Shown one piece after another: positions 35,909 through 45,900 of a stretch of DNA of 64,000 bases; position 1 is the first letter of the stretch; each line of letters starts with the position of its first letter. This stretch comes from Glutamicibacter sp. PS (GTDB lineage: Bacteria; Actinomycetota; Actinomycetes; Actinomycetales; Micrococcaceae), in assembly GCA_031317595.1 (NCBI GenBank), contig JANCMB010000001.1:1420971-1484970 (forward strand). The letters are read 5' to 3'. A model generated the notes under the pieces. It was not told the DNA's origin. It searched no databases and saw only the letters and a list, made by a program, of their open reading frames with translations. The position numbers and the translations under genes were made by a program.

Positions 35909-36865
35909 TTACTTGAAGGCCGGGATGCCCAGCATCCGGCAGGTGATCTTTCCGGCCTGGCCGTCGGCTACGCCGCCGCCATGCCGCTTGTACAGGGCCC
36001 AGTTATCGGACTGGATCTCCTTGACGTGCTTGGCCACCAGCGGCCCGTAGTCGCCGTCGCGACGCAGCTTGCCCAGACGTTGGGACGCCTTCCACTTACC
36101 CAAGGCCGGCTGCAGGGTGTCGCGCACCCATTCGAACCACCGCTGAGTGTCCGGGCCCCAGTAGCCGTCGGCCTTGAGCGGCGCGCCACCGTAGGTGACG
36201 GCGCGCTGCTGGTAGGCCTTGACCGCGGCACGGGTCATCGCGCCGTAGACGCCATCGATCTTGCCGGTGTACAGGTCCACCGAGCGCAGGAACCGCTGCA
36301 CCTTCTTGGTGTCCTCGACCGACAGGCCCTTCCACACGGCCTTGGTCTTCGGCGCCGGCTTCGTCGACCCGGTCGGCTTCGTGACTTCTTCGACCGCTCC
36401 GTTATTGGCACGGCGGATCTTGTCGGCCACACGCTTCACAGCGGCGGATCCGGCGTTGATCTCGAAGTGCATGTCATCGCGCTTGGAAATCAGCAGGTTG
36501 TAATCCCCGCCCCAGCGCAGCACGCCCTCGTAGTACTTGAGCCGAGCGCGGATCGCCTTACGCTGCGCGGCCGCGAACGTGTTGACCGCACCGCGAGGGT
36601 GGCGCAGGGCGTTGACGTCGACGGCCGTGTACGAGGCGTGGTTCGAGTAGCCGCGGGTCTTGCCTCGGATCGGGCGGACAGCACCGCCCCAGTCGTCGCG
36701 GCCGGCGTCCACGTCCTCAATATGCTTATCGATCCACAACACGATGTCGGTCAGGATGACTGCGACGTCACCGTCGCGGACCTTACCGATAATCTTCGGG
36801 ATCCGGGTCAGCCGGTTGTCTCCGGAATTGAAGATGACTGGCCAGCCGTTCTGGCTCGTAGCCAT
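35909..36865 (-). CDS. Endolysin, M15 D,D-carboxypeptidase with peptidoglycan-binding repeats
   Basis: 318 residues. The N-terminal M15C-type catalytic domain has the zinc ligands SNHASYTAVDVNA (His and Asp) and DDMHFEI (His). A Lys/Pro/Thr linker leads to PG-binding-1-like repeats (VQRFLRSVDLYTGKIDGVYGAMT and LRRDGDYGPLVAKHVKEIQ). It should cut peptide cross-links of the Gram-positive wall during lysis. It precedes the holin in the late transcript. Confidence 0.88.
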   Translation of the reverse strand: MATSQNGWPVIFNSGDNRLTRIPKIIGKVRDGDVAVILTDIVLWIDKHIEDVDAGRDDWGGAVRPIRGKTRGYSNHASYTAVDVNALRHPRGAVNTFAAAQRKAIRARLKYYEGVLRWGGDYNLLISKRDDMHFEINAGSAAVKRVADKIRRANNGAVEEVTKPTGSTKPAPKTKAVWKGLSVEDTKKVQRFLRSVDLYTGKIDGVYGAMTRAAVKAYQQRAVTYGGAPLKADGYWGPDTQRWFEWVRDTLQPALGKWKASQRLGKLRRDGDYGPLVAKHVKEIQSDNWALYKRHGGGVADGQAGKITCRMLGIPAFK

Positions 36866-36926
36866 GGGCTACCTCCTTCAGGTATGAGTAAGCCCCGGCA
36901 CCAGATCGGTACCAGGGCATAAGAAA

Positions 36927-36953
36927 AGCCACCGACGAACGTCTAGTGGCTTG
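36927..36953 (-). terminator. Terminator before the lysis genes
   Basis: AAGCCAC and GTGGCTT arms with inner GACG/CGTC pairs form a stem that is followed by TTTTCTT on the minus strand, just after the stop codon at 36958. It may reduce late transcription of the lysis genes. Confidence 0.7.
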
Positions 36954-36957
36954 CGGA

Positions 36958-37272
36958 TTAGGGGACGTATCCGGGTGGTGGTTCGGGAGGGGGTGGTGGA
37001 TTGCGTTGGTTGATGTGGTCTTCCAGCGATGCGATGTAGCGGCGCGATGCGTGCTTATCGGCATAGAATCCCGTAATCCTGGTGTTCATTTTGTCGATCT
37101 TCGTGTCGAGTCGGTCTCGCTCTTCCTGTAGCTGGTCGACCAGGGCGAGCTGCAGTTCGTTCTTGTGCTTTTTGGCCGTGAGTTTGTTGGCCAGTACTGC
37201 GCCTAGGAAGCCGAGTCCTGCGCTGACGATGGCTCCGATGAGGAGTAGTACAGCCGGTAGCCATTCAGGCAT
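36958..37272 (-). CDS. Phage membrane protein with coiled coil
   Basis: 104 residues: one N-terminal transmembrane helix (MPEWLPAVLLLIGAIVSAGLGFLGAVLA), a Lys/Glu/Gln-rich coiled coil, and a Pro-rich end (PPPPPEPPPGYVP). It lies between tail fibre and endolysin. This layout is typical of small phage lysis-associated membrane proteins (DUF2746-like). Its exact role is unknown; it could be a second holin or spanin-like part. Confidence 0.65.
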   Translation of the reverse strand: MPEWLPAVLLLIGAIVSAGLGFLGAVLANKLTAKKHKNELQLALVDQLQEERDRLDTKIDKMNTRITGFYADKHASRRYIASLEDHINQRNPPPPPEPPPGYVP

Positions 37273-37281
37273 TCATCTCTC

Positions 37282-38976
37282 CTATCCTGCGACGACGCGC
37301 ATCTTAGATACCGTCACTCCGGTGACTGTGACGCTGATCGTTCCGGTCGCGTCGAGCGGGATCATGAACGGCAGGGTGATCGTCTTTGCGGAAGACACTG
37401 CGACACTCCGCGATGCGTTGATTCCCCCGCCTGTCGCAGACATGACGGCAGTACCCGAGCCAGTCACCTCGGCTTCCAGTACGACGACGCCGCCCTTGCG
37501 TAGCGGGTGATCGATTACCTCTAAGCTTGCCGACCCGCTGGTCACTTCACCGATCAGGGAGCGACGCACCGACGAGCCCGAATCGGCGAGGTTCAACAGG
37601 TCTCCGGTAATGATCAGCAATCGGCCAGCGTCGCGCTCTGCCGCGGCCCACCCGATGAACTCGTCGAGCTGTGCCGTGGTGATGTACCCGGACTGGTCGA
37701 TGAACTGGGGATGCTGACGAGTCATGACCCCGCCACCCACAGCCTGGGCACGCTGGATCAGCGACTTAACCGACGCGATCGGTGTCGCCCCTGCATCAAT
37801 CCACTCGCCATCGAACCCGGGCTTCATCTCACCTGCTAGGTCCTTGATCGGCTCCTGGATGTTGCCGGTGAGGATCGCGTGGCCGTTCATGATCAATGAC
37901 CCAATGCTCTGGTCTCGATAGTTAGCGAAGGTGGACCCACTATTGAAATCCCCGTACGTTCCGGTGTGCAGCCATCCGTCGATGGGGATCTTCGGCAAGC
38001 TGGCCATCAGCTCGTCGCGACCTCCGATGATCTCAGTACTCGGTGCCTCAGAGGCTGGTTTATGCAGACGCCCGTGGTTCCAGACACTGATCCCGTTGTT
38101 GATGAACGCGGTCTGCAGGGACGCGAACGTGGTGTTCTGGTCTGTCCCGTAGAACGTATAGTCCGGGTTGTACATCTGGCTGTTCAGGCCGATAGTAGCC
38201 GGCACTCCGTATCGCTGCAGGATCGGTAGCACCTTGGCGATAAAGTTATCCGTCCCATGGTCGAAGACCAGGGACAGGGTCGCCAGCCCTGCGGTGCCAT
38301 ATCGGCCGCCGTAGCGGGCTCGGTGCTCAACCTTACGTGTCTCGCGCTCCACCGACGAACCAACTACTGATCCGCCGCCGGAGCCGCCACCCATCTGCTG
38401 CCATGCACCCCAAATCCCATTCGACTCCGCCTGGACCCACATTTCGGTCGGGTACGAGGACGGATAGAAGATACGTGTACGGTTGTTCGAGTCGTAGCCG
38501 CGTGACTGGATGAAGTCACCTTGAGAGACACGAGGTAGACCGTGAGTGTTCGCGGCATTGTTCGACACCAGCGTGTAGTAGCCATCCGGCAGGGTCGCGA
38601 GATTCGTGGCCGCCAGCAGGATTGCGCCGCCAGCTTTCGACCCTGTAGTGAATCGCGACGACCAACCAGTGGCTGCATTCCACGTCCGAGACCATATATT
38701 CCCGGTGCCGTCGTGTGGCATCCACTGAATCAGCTTCGATGAGAGCCCGGATGATCCGGTGTAGCCGTAGTTGATGACTAGAGTTCCGTAGGTCTTGGTC
38801 GGCATGCCGATAGCCTCGGCCGCGTTCGCGCTCACCGCGGTATACACCCCATCGGGCATCGTGGTGTAGTTATCCGTCGAAACGAACACTTTCACCTCTC
38901 GGGGGCCAGCTGGGCCCACGTCGCCCTTGGGGCCTTTCAAGTCCGCTACGTGCGCCACGTTCTTAGCGATCGCCAT
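37282..38976 (-). CDS. Tail fibre / minor tail protein with collagen-like stretch and deacetylase-like domain
   Basis: 564 residues. GPKGDVGPAGP at residues about 15-25 is a short collagen-like repeat. Two copies of a pyocin-knob-like module (LPDGYYTLVSNNA and MPDGVYTAVSANA) follow. A polysaccharide-deacetylase-like (NodB fold) domain begins at LSLVFDHGTDN, with a later WNHGRLHKP resembling the HxxxH metal motif. Such proteins bind and trim the host wall or capsule at the tip of the tail. The second Asp of the usual FDDG motif is His here. It overlaps its upstream gene by one base. Confidence 0.75.
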   Translation of the reverse strand: MAIAKNVAHVADLKGPKGDVGPAGPREVKVFVSTDNYTTMPDGVYTAVSANAAEAIGMPTKTYGTLVINYGYTGSSGLSSKLIQWMPHDGTGNIWSRTWNAATGWSSRFTTGSKAGGAILLAATNLATLPDGYYTLVSNNAANTHGLPRVSQGDFIQSRGYDSNNRTRIFYPSSYPTEMWVQAESNGIWGAWQQMGGGSGGGSVVGSSVERETRKVEHRARYGGRYGTAGLATLSLVFDHGTDNFIAKVLPILQRYGVPATIGLNSQMYNPDYTFYGTDQNTTFASLQTAFINNGISVWNHGRLHKPASEAPSTEIIGGRDELMASLPKIPIDGWLHTGTYGDFNSGSTFANYRDQSIGSLIMNGHAILTGNIQEPIKDLAGEMKPGFDGEWIDAGATPIASVKSLIQRAQAVGGGVMTRQHPQFIDQSGYITTAQLDEFIGWAAAERDAGRLLIITGDLLNLADSGSSVRRSLIGEVTSGSASLEVIDHPLRKGGVVVLEAEVTGSGTAVMSATGGGINASRSVAVSSAKTITLPFMIPLDATGTISVTVTGVTVSKMRVVAG

Positions 38977-39482
38977 TACCCAATCCCCCTGTACAGTTTC
39001 CCAGTGTTTAGCCCTTGGTCCGGGCTATCGTGTGCTTCAGGTGCGGCCTGCAGCCACAGCTGCCCAACCTGCAGGTTGTCGGGTTTGGTCAGCGACACGA
39101 GCACCAGGGATAAATTCGGCAACTGTCCACCCCACCCGCCGCCTGGTGGACCAAACGTAATGAGCTTGTCAATGCTGCCTCCATCGACACCGACGCGGAT
39201 CTGCCACCCGGGGAAGTCCATAACACCGCCCTCGTCGTCCAACCACTCAATCTGCAGCGTGTACCAGGCGTCATTGAGAAGGCTCGTTGTGGTCTGAAGA
39301 TTGACAGTGAAAGCACCTGTAGACGATGGGACGACTCGTTGTTCAGCTGTCGGGTAGATCGTTCCAGCATTCGCTCCCACGGCCGCAATACTCGGGTCGC
39401 TAAGCCTGAATACCAGTTCCCCTTGTCGGTCTCCCATTGCTTGGTTGACGATATCTTTTAGGTTTCCAGTGACCGTCGCCAT
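38976..39482 (-). CDS. Minor tail / upper baseplate protein
   Basis: 168 residues with a beta-rich pattern (LVFRLSDPSIAAVGANAG, YTLQIEWLDDEG) and no catalytic motif. Its place directly before the fibre gene, with a one-base TAATG overlap, and its size suggest a baseplate or fibre-attachment protein. No family can be named from sequence alone. Confidence 0.65.
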   Translation of the reverse strand: MATVTGNLKDIVNQAMGDRQGELVFRLSDPSIAAVGANAGTIYPTAEQRVVPSSTGAFTVNLQTTTSLLNDAWYTLQIEWLDDEGGVMDFPGWQIRVGVDGGSIDKLITFGPPGGGWGGQLPNLSLVLVSLTKPDNLQVGQLWLQAAPEAHDSPDQGLNTGKLYRGIG

Positions 39483-39503
39483 GACACCTCCTTAAAAGCG
39501 AAA

Positions 39504-39523
39504 CCCACCGGCTAGGCGGTGGG
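39504..39523 (-). terminator. Short hairpin over a phage gene end
   Basis: CCCACCG pairs with CGGTGGG around GCTAGG, with a T-rich run beyond on the minus strand. It overlaps the stop codon at 39512-39514 and may attenuate the transcript going into the downstream tail genes. Confidence 0.45.
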
Positions 39524-39691
39524 CTGAGTAATTGCTGCCTGCGCTTTGAGCTGCACTAGCTGAAACTGCACATCGGCGAGCGCTTGCCTGTACTGTCCGA
39601 TCACGTTCTCGGCGAGCGCTAACTGGCTTCGCAGGAACTCTAGGTCGGATTCTTCGTTTGTTACCGGATTGTCACCGGATGAATCTGCCAT
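39512..39691 (-). CDS. Small coiled-coil phage protein
   Basis: 59 residues from ATG 39691 (AAAGG eight bases upstream). It is acidic at the start and mostly a single amphipathic helix (LEFLRSQLALAENVIGQYRQ). No family recognised. It lies between the beta-repeat tail protein and baseplate genes, with the plus-strand lipoprotein gene starting 30 bases away on the other side. Confidence 0.6.
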   Translation of the reverse strand: MADSSGDNPVTNEESDLEFLRSQLALAENVIGQYRQALADVQFQLVQLKAQAAITQPTA

Positions 39692-39721
39692 GTCTGGCAC
39701 CTTTCTTATATGGTTTGGAAT

Positions 39722-40129
39722 ATGCGCCCAAAAATTCTCGTGACTCTCGCCGTGTCTGCCCTCGCGTTGACTGCGTGCACCAGCGTGCCTGCGGCAACCG
39801 AGCCGACTCCAGACGCCGCCAATGTGGAAGTTCAGTCAGTGCCAACCGGCGAGGGGAAAGTAAGCGCGCAGGTTGAGGGCAAGGCGGCGTCTCCCGAAGA
39901 GAAGTTTCTTGACTCAGTCCGCAAAGCAATGGCACCGCATGATGAGTACTTCGCCGATCTCTCCAAGAGCATCAAAAGCGAAAAGTACTGGCTCAAAGTC
40001 GGCAAGCAGCAGTGCAAGGAACTCGAAGCAGGTACTTTGAACCCTGCGCCCAATGCTGGGAATGCCCTAGAAAGTGAATATCAGAAACTGATCATGAGCC
40101 ATATCTACAACCTTTGCCCGCAAAGCTAA
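39722..40129 (+). CDS. Lipoprotein on the opposite strand, probable lysogenic-conversion gene
   Basis: 135 residues. MRPKILVTLAVSALALTAC is a complete lipoprotein signal peptide with a LTAC lipobox; the mature domain is helical with two later Cys residues (KQQCKELEAGT and NLCPQS) and resembles DUF732-type secreted proteins. It is the only plus-strand gene in the structural module and its stop overlaps the convergent tail gene by four bases. Genes placed this way are typically expressed from the lysogen. Superinfection exclusion at the cell surface is the classic role for phage lipoproteins; that is inference here. Confidence 0.75.
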   Translation: MRPKILVTLAVSALALTACTSVPAATEPTPDAANVEVQSVPTGEGKVSAQVEGKAASPEEKFLDSVRKAMAPHDEYFADLSKSIKSEKYWLKVGKQQCKELEAGTLNPAPNAGNALESEYQKLIMSHIYNLCPQS

Positions 40130-41031
40130 GGCGTCCATGTTGTCTTGTAGATTCGCCCGTTCGAATCCATGTAGAGGTTTGGGACAAAAGTGTTGTTCGA
40201 AGTTACCGGCGTATTAGGAGCCAGTATCTGTTCCCGCACAGTTACTCGCCCTGAAACCTCCATCTGACCATTCACCCAAGTCTTTGGCGCATTCAAGTCA
40301 ATTGCACCAGCGCGGGCAACGACGCTAGAACCACTTCCCAATAGGGTCGCACTCCCTCCAATGCTCTCCACCTGCGCGTTTTGAGTGGTTGCAGAGAACG
40401 AAAACCCTACGGCACCACCATTTGTGATAGATGCGCCTGCGAATGCAATGTTTCCGCCGTTCTCCGGATGGATTTCAACCTGTCCAGCCTTGACTACTCC
40501 TCCGTCAACTACGTTCAGGTCGTTCTTGAGGGTGGTCACGCCTTCAACCGAGAGCGTGCCCTTGGTGGCCATCGGGCCGGTCACGTCAAGCTTGCCGGAC
40601 ACTGTAGTGTCGCCCTGCACGTCCAACAGGCCGGTGATCGTCGTGTCACCACCGATATCTAGGATGCCGTCCAAGGTTGTCGGACCAGTCACCACTAGCT
40701 CGCCGGTGATCGACGTGTTGCCGCCGATAGTCGTTGTACCCGTCACGTTCAGCGGCCCAGTGATGCCCGTGGACCCGCTCAAGTTGATCTGACCAGAAGC
40801 GTTCAGCGTCCCGGATACACTGAGTAACCCAGATACGGCGAGAGAGCCGGTGACGGTGCCGGTTCCATCGATGCCGAGTAGCCCGTCGATGTTGACGTTA
40901 GACCCAGCAGTCCAGTGCGTGTTGCCGCGCTCAACCGTGGTCGAGGCCATTGGTGTCTGTGTGCCGTACTTTCGCACCCCACGGCGCTGCCGAGCTATGT
41001 TCGGGCCGGTCAGGTCAATCTTTCGGGCCAC
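40126..41031 (-). CDS. Tail protein with T/G-rich beta-helix repeats
   Basis: 301 residues. Residues about 45-175 contain many short, near-regular repeats of the form TTIxGxTxIxGxLxVxG, for example TTIGGNTSITGELVVTG and DTTITGLLDVQGDTT. This reads as a stacked beta-helix. The ends are non-repetitive. Such repeats are common in tail-fibre shafts and adhesins. It follows the Gp37-like protein by three bases. Confidence 0.7.
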   Translation of the reverse strand: MARKIDLTGPNIARQRRGVRKYGTQTPMASTTVERGNTHWTAGSNVNIDGLLGIDGTGTVTGSLAVSGLLSVSGTLNASGQINLSGSTGITGPLNVTGTTTIGGNTSITGELVVTGPTTLDGILDIGGDTTITGLLDVQGDTTVSGKLDVTGPMATKGTLSVEGVTTLKNDLNVVDGGVVKAGQVEIHPENGGNIAFAGASITNGGAVGFSFSATTQNAQVESIGGSATLLGSGSSVVARAGAIDLNAPKTWVNGQMEVSGRVTVREQILAPNTPVTSNNTFVPNLYMDSNGRIYKTTWTP

Positions 41032-41034
41032 TGG

Positions 41035-42138
41035 TCATCCTCCCTTCGGTTGGAACTCGATCCTTACGAAATCGTTCTCCGTGTTGCCGGAGTACTTAAG
41101 TACCCGCCATTCGCGCCACCCTGTGGTGAAGTACGGGTCATCGCGCATGTACCAACGGATGATCGTGCCAGGGCGCAGCTCCCACAGGTTCCCGAGGATT
41201 GGAGAGTCAAGCTTCAGCTCAAACCCGGCCTGCCGGACCGCACCGTTTCTAGCCACGAGAGCCGAGGCCGCGTGATCGTATAGGTCCGCGCCCTTCTTGA
41301 TGTTCTTGAACTGCTCCACTCGCTCCATGGCGGGATACTCGCTGATGTTTGCCGACTGAGATTCGCGCACCAACAGGCCCGGACTCTTGGTCGTCTTCTT
41401 GCCCGACCCCTCACCCACCGCAAAAACCTGCGTGGCCACGTCCGACGCGTCGGTCTCGATCCACAAACCCATGGCCTGGGTCTGGTCGGCCGCGAAGTCG
41501 ACCTCGATGGTGTTCAGCGACAGATCCCCAGTCCGCAGGGTGAACCGCACCCCACCGGCACCGTCCCACTCAGGTCGGAAGTCCACGTCCGGGCCATCGT
41601 CGAGGTCCATCATCTCCTCGATCGCATCCAACAGCGTATCCATGTCATAGCCCCGGTACGTACGGGACCGGCCTCCGGTGTAGTCATCCTCATACACCAT
41701 CGGGACCCCTCGGCCGGTGCCCGTCGTGGCTGCCTGCACGAGGCGTTTGATGATCGTGTCGTACTCCAGCCCGCTGTAGGTGATCTCCCAGTTGGGTATG
41801 TTCTCATCGCGTACCGCGCTGATCAGACGGGCATCGAGCAAGGACCAGATATCTTCGTGGCGTAGCGTGAGGATCTGTGTGTCGTACTCGTACCGGGCGG
41901 TCCACACGATTCCGCAGTACACCACCACTCCGTCATAATCGACGACGATCGCGCGCTGTCCTGGATAGGTGTCGGTCAGCCCAGCCACTGCGGCCACGTC
42001 CTGGTCTGAAAGCACCAAGCGGGTTGATCCTCCGGCGCCTTCGTTGAAGGTTCGCTCCCACGTCGTCGAAGCGCTATGAAGCTCTACTCGATCAGCCCAC
42101 GTCTTGGTCGAAATGCTCCATACACGATAGCCAGCCAC
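41035..42138 (-). CDS. Tail-tip / baseplate protein (Siphovirus Gp37-like)
   Basis: 367 residues. A beta-rich N-terminus (LVLSDQDVAAVAGLTDTYPGQRAIV, GIVWTARYEYDTQ) and an ADLYDHAASALVARNG helix near the C-terminus match the Gp37/ReqiPepy6-like tail proteins of actinobacterial siphoviruses. It sits after Dit as the next baseplate part and would help link the tail tip to the fibres. Confidence 0.72.
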   Translation of the reverse strand: MAGYRVWSISTKTWADRVELHSASTTWERTFNEGAGGSTRLVLSDQDVAAVAGLTDTYPGQRAIVVDYDGVVVYCGIVWTARYEYDTQILTLRHEDIWSLLDARLISAVRDENIPNWEITYSGLEYDTIIKRLVQAATTGTGRGVPMVYEDDYTGGRSRTYRGYDMDTLLDAIEEMMDLDDGPDVDFRPEWDGAGGVRFTLRTGDLSLNTIEVDFAADQTQAMGLWIETDASDVATQVFAVGEGSGKKTTKSPGLLVRESQSANISEYPAMERVEQFKNIKKGADLYDHAASALVARNGAVRQAGFELKLDSPILGNLWELRPGTIIRWYMRDDPYFTTGWREWRVLKYSGNTENDFVRIEFQPKGG

Positions 42139-42147
42139 GCCGCCCTC

Positions 42148-42903
42148 CTAAATGAATGTGTCGTAGAACGAGATGTCGACCTTTGCGGTACCGGCAGGAA
42201 CGGAGATGCTCAGGGACTGCGGCATTCCAGGTTTCACAGGCGAGTAGTTCGCCGTCGAGATCCCACCACGAGCGACCGACCCGCCGACCCGGAGAATCCC
42301 CGTTCGATAGTCCAAGACATGCGGCTGAGATGACCACGCCGCCTGCGTCACCACAATAGACTTCCCGTTGAGTGTCAGGGTGTACCCCTGACTAGCGCTG
42401 TATCCCGTCACCGTCACCACCGGCCAAGCCGGAACTGTCCCACGATGGAATACAGGTACCGACGAGGCCGATGCCGTATGAAAACTGAACGCCTGCGGTT
42501 CGCCGTACTTGAACGGGTCACTTGCTACGAGAGGGATCTGCCACGACAGGTATGTATCGGTCGCAAAGTCGGCCGACGTCTCGCCGCGGGGATCTACCAG
42601 CGCCCACTGCGCCGGGCCGTGGCCGCTCACCATCAACTTGGCCCCGCCGCGCAGGCCCAGCGCGTTGATCTGCTGCTGTGCCTGGTGGAGGTAGTCGTGG
42701 TTGCGGCTGGTCACTCTGCCGTTGATCGTGATCAGCCGCTCCCCGAAGCGCACAGGAGACGGATGCTGCCCGTCCCCTCGCGGGCGGTCAACGTACTGGG
42801 TTTTCGCGGCCGGCCGAGTCCACCAGCCTTCAATGTCACCCAGCCGCTTCCACACCCCATCACGAGTCACACCCGTCAACGGGAATCCGTCCAGCATGAC
42901 CAT
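42148..42903 (-). CDS. Distal tail protein (Dit)
   Basis: 251 residues from ATG 42903, one base after the tape-measure stop. MLDGFPLTGVTRDGVWKR, the RLITINGRVTSRNHDYLHQA segment and the galectin-like C-terminal half fit Dit proteins (PF05709), which cap the tail tube and hold the baseplate. The longer frame to 43275 is a shadow of the tape measure. Confidence 0.8.
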   Translation of the reverse strand: MVMLDGFPLTGVTRDGVWKRLGDIEGWWTRPAAKTQYVDRPRGDGQHPSPVRFGERLITINGRVTSRNHDYLHQAQQQINALGLRGGAKLMVSGHGPAQWALVDPRGETSADFATDTYLSWQIPLVASDPFKYGEPQAFSFHTASASSVPVFHRGTVPAWPVVTVTGYSASQGYTLTLNGKSIVVTQAAWSSQPHVLDYRTGILRVGGSVARGGISTANYSPVKPGMPQSLSISVPAGTAKVDISFYDTFI

Positions 42904-42904
42904 C

Positions 42905-45900
42905 TCACCCAAAGCGCATCCCCTCCTTCGCGAACTTCCGCGTGATCCGGTCCTCGACAGCCTTGGCCGCGCGCTCCGGATCCCCGGCACCCTGGACAAT
43001 GATGTCGCCGATGCTGATCGTCGTCCCAGATGCACCAGCCGCCGGCACGGTGTACTGCATGATCGAGGCCGACGATGTGCCAACCTCGCCGCCGGCAGCG
43101 TGGCCACGGATCTGCCCTGACCGCAATTGCGAACGGAACCGATACACGGCCTGTTGACCACCCATCGCCGCGACCTCGGCCGCGGTGAACACGTGCTCTC
43201 CCTTAGCGCCGTAGAACAACATGGAATCCACACCCACAGGCCCCGGCGCCGAATCCAGGTCGCCGCCACTGGCAAGTCCGGGGAAGTTCACCTTCGGCTG
43301 AGATTCCTGCAACTGCTTAGTAATCGGATTCTGCGGTTTGAACGGAACACCGTGCGTCTCGAAGGTCTGCACGATCTTCACGTCGTGGCGCTTCGGGATC
43401 TCCTCGACCGCAGTTTTGGTTTGCTCGGCCGTCTTTTTCGCGGCGTCGCTCATCCATGACTCAACCTTCACATCCTCAGGGATGCCCATGATCTCGCGAG
43501 CCATCTTGTCGGCTTTCTCGCCCGTGATTCCGAACTGCTCTGCCGCAGTGATCAGCGATTCGTAGGTGCTGGTCATCGCGGACTGCAGCTCTTCCTCAGA
43601 GGCCCCACCAGCGGCGAGCGCACGGACGTAGTCCTCTCCGGATTGGGCGAGCGCATCGAAGGCAGCTTGGTTGGCACGCCCCTTCTCGGTGTGCACATCA
43701 AGGCTCTTGCCGTTGGTCTTGATCGATTCACCGATCTCATCGATGGCGGCCTCGTACTCGCGCAGTGCCGCGCGCTCGTCGCGGGTGATGACACCAGCTT
43801 CGAACAATATGTCGAGGAAGTCTTCCATGTTCTCGACGGCGCCTTCGGCTGAGACTCCGACGTCCTGGAGGGCTTGCTCGGTTTGTTCGGCGCCGCGCGC
43901 GGCCGCGATACCGGCTGGTTCGATGTCGTACATTGCCCAGCGCAACAGGCTGTGCTTAGACAAGCTGACCCCGGCGGCTTCGGCCTGTGCCTCCAGTCCA
44001 CCGATGTATTCGGGGAACTGGGCCATGACTTGATCGAGACCGACACCGTAGTCTTTGGCTTGGTCTGCTGCGATCTTGAATCCCTGTGAGGCTTCGGCCT
44101 GCGCTCCGGAGTCCAGCATGGCTTTGAGTGCCGTGTCGTACTCAGTGACCGCTTTCGTGGCCAGCTTCGCGTCCGAGTCGAAGATACCTCCGACGCTACC
44201 CACCCAGTCCATGGCCTTGGCGATGCCTGGCTGGTTCAGCACGCTAATGGCATCACCCATGCCCCGGATGCTTGTCTGGCTTGTGCCACTGGCGGTAGCC
44301 AGTTCGTTGACCCGACGCTTGAGTACCTCGAGGTCCTTGGTCCCATCGGTGAGCTTGTCGATGTAATCCGCAGAGTCGCCAAGGTCATCAAGTCCAGTGC
44401 CGGCCAACTGGGCGGCAATCTGGAAAGTACCCAGAGCGATGCCAGCAACAGCAGCGGCCTTACCGACCTTTCCAATCACACCGGGCACCCGTGAACCTGT
44501 GGACTGAAGGTCCTTGAATGCCTCCACCGTCTCGCGAACCTTCGGAACGAAGGTCACGATCGCACCACCGGCGAGCGCGGTTCCACCGACGAGGCCGGTG
44601 AGGATGCCGCCGATGGAGAGGACTGGTTCGGGGATCTGGCCGATCATGTCGACGAGGGATTCAGCGCCTTGTACGAAGCCGCGGAGGACGTCGTTGGCGC
44701 CGGAACCGGATTTGAGGAAGACCGTGTCGAAGGCTCCGCCGAGTTTTTCGAGGTCGCCTGCGAGGTTGTCTTGCATGGCAGCTGCGGTTTCGGCGGCGTA
44801 ACCTGCGTCGTTGACTGCGGCTTCCCAGTTCCGGATGCCTTCTTCGCCCTGCTCGTACAGGACCGTCGCGGCGCGTACCGCGTCAGAGCCGAACAGGGTT
44901 TTGAGGGTGGCTTGGCGTTGCTCTTCGGACATGTCCTTGAGCGCGCCCTGCAGGAGGCCGGCGTATTCGGCCATGCCGATGAAGCTGCCCTGGGCATCGT
45001 AGGCGCTGACGCCTAGTTCGTCCATGATGGTGGCGGCTTTGTCCGAGTTGGGTGTCAGGGACTGCAGCATGGTTTTGAAGCTGGTTCCGGCGTCGGAGCC
45101 GGTCAGGCCTGCCGAGGCGAACGCGGCCAGTGCGCCGGTTGTTTCCTCAATGCTCAGACCAGTGCCGTTGGCAACGAGTCCGGACTGGTTCAGGGCCATG
45201 CCGAGGTCTTCGACTGATCCCTGGGCCTTGCCGGCTCCTGCGGCGAGCAGATCCGCGATGTGTGGGACTTGCTCACCAGAGAGCTTGAACTGGGTCATCG
45301 CGCTGGCGGCGATCTCTGCCGCCTTGGCCACAGCCAGGTTGTCGGTGGCCGCGAGATCCAGGGCACCGGAGAGACCGCCGTTGATGATGGATTCGGTATC
45401 CACGCCAGCCTTGGCAAGCTCCTTGATGCCCAGCGCTGCTTCCTTAGCGCTGAACGCCGTATCGGCACCAGCACTGATCGCTTCCTCACGGAGCAAGGAC
45501 ATGTTGCCGGCAGACTCGTGGGTGGCTGCCTGCACCTCGGACATGGACTGGTCAAAGTCCGCGAAGGTCTTCAGTGCGGTACCGAATGCCAAGGAGATGG
45601 CTCCGCCGACCACCGTCACGGCAGGAGCGAGAGTCTTCCACGCTTCGCGCTGCTTCTCCACCGCTGCGGTGGTAGCCTCGGCAGACTCCTCCGCTTCCCG
45701 GTTAGCCAGATATGCAGCCTCCGAGAAGCTATCCAGCCCGTGCGCGGCGGCCTGCGTCGAGGACAGGACTTTGCCGTTGGCATCGACCAGGCGACCCTGC
45801 GCGTTGTACAGCAGGCCAGCGACCTTCGCAGCACGCTGATCCGCCTCGGCCACCGCCTTGATACTGCGCGCCCGATCATCCGCGGACTTCTGCCCGTCCT

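Noticed and set aside
40290-40860. Short repeats that could suggest a CRISPR array
   Set aside because: The repeats are in frame, degenerate and translate to a T/G-rich tail protein; no spacers or cas genes.
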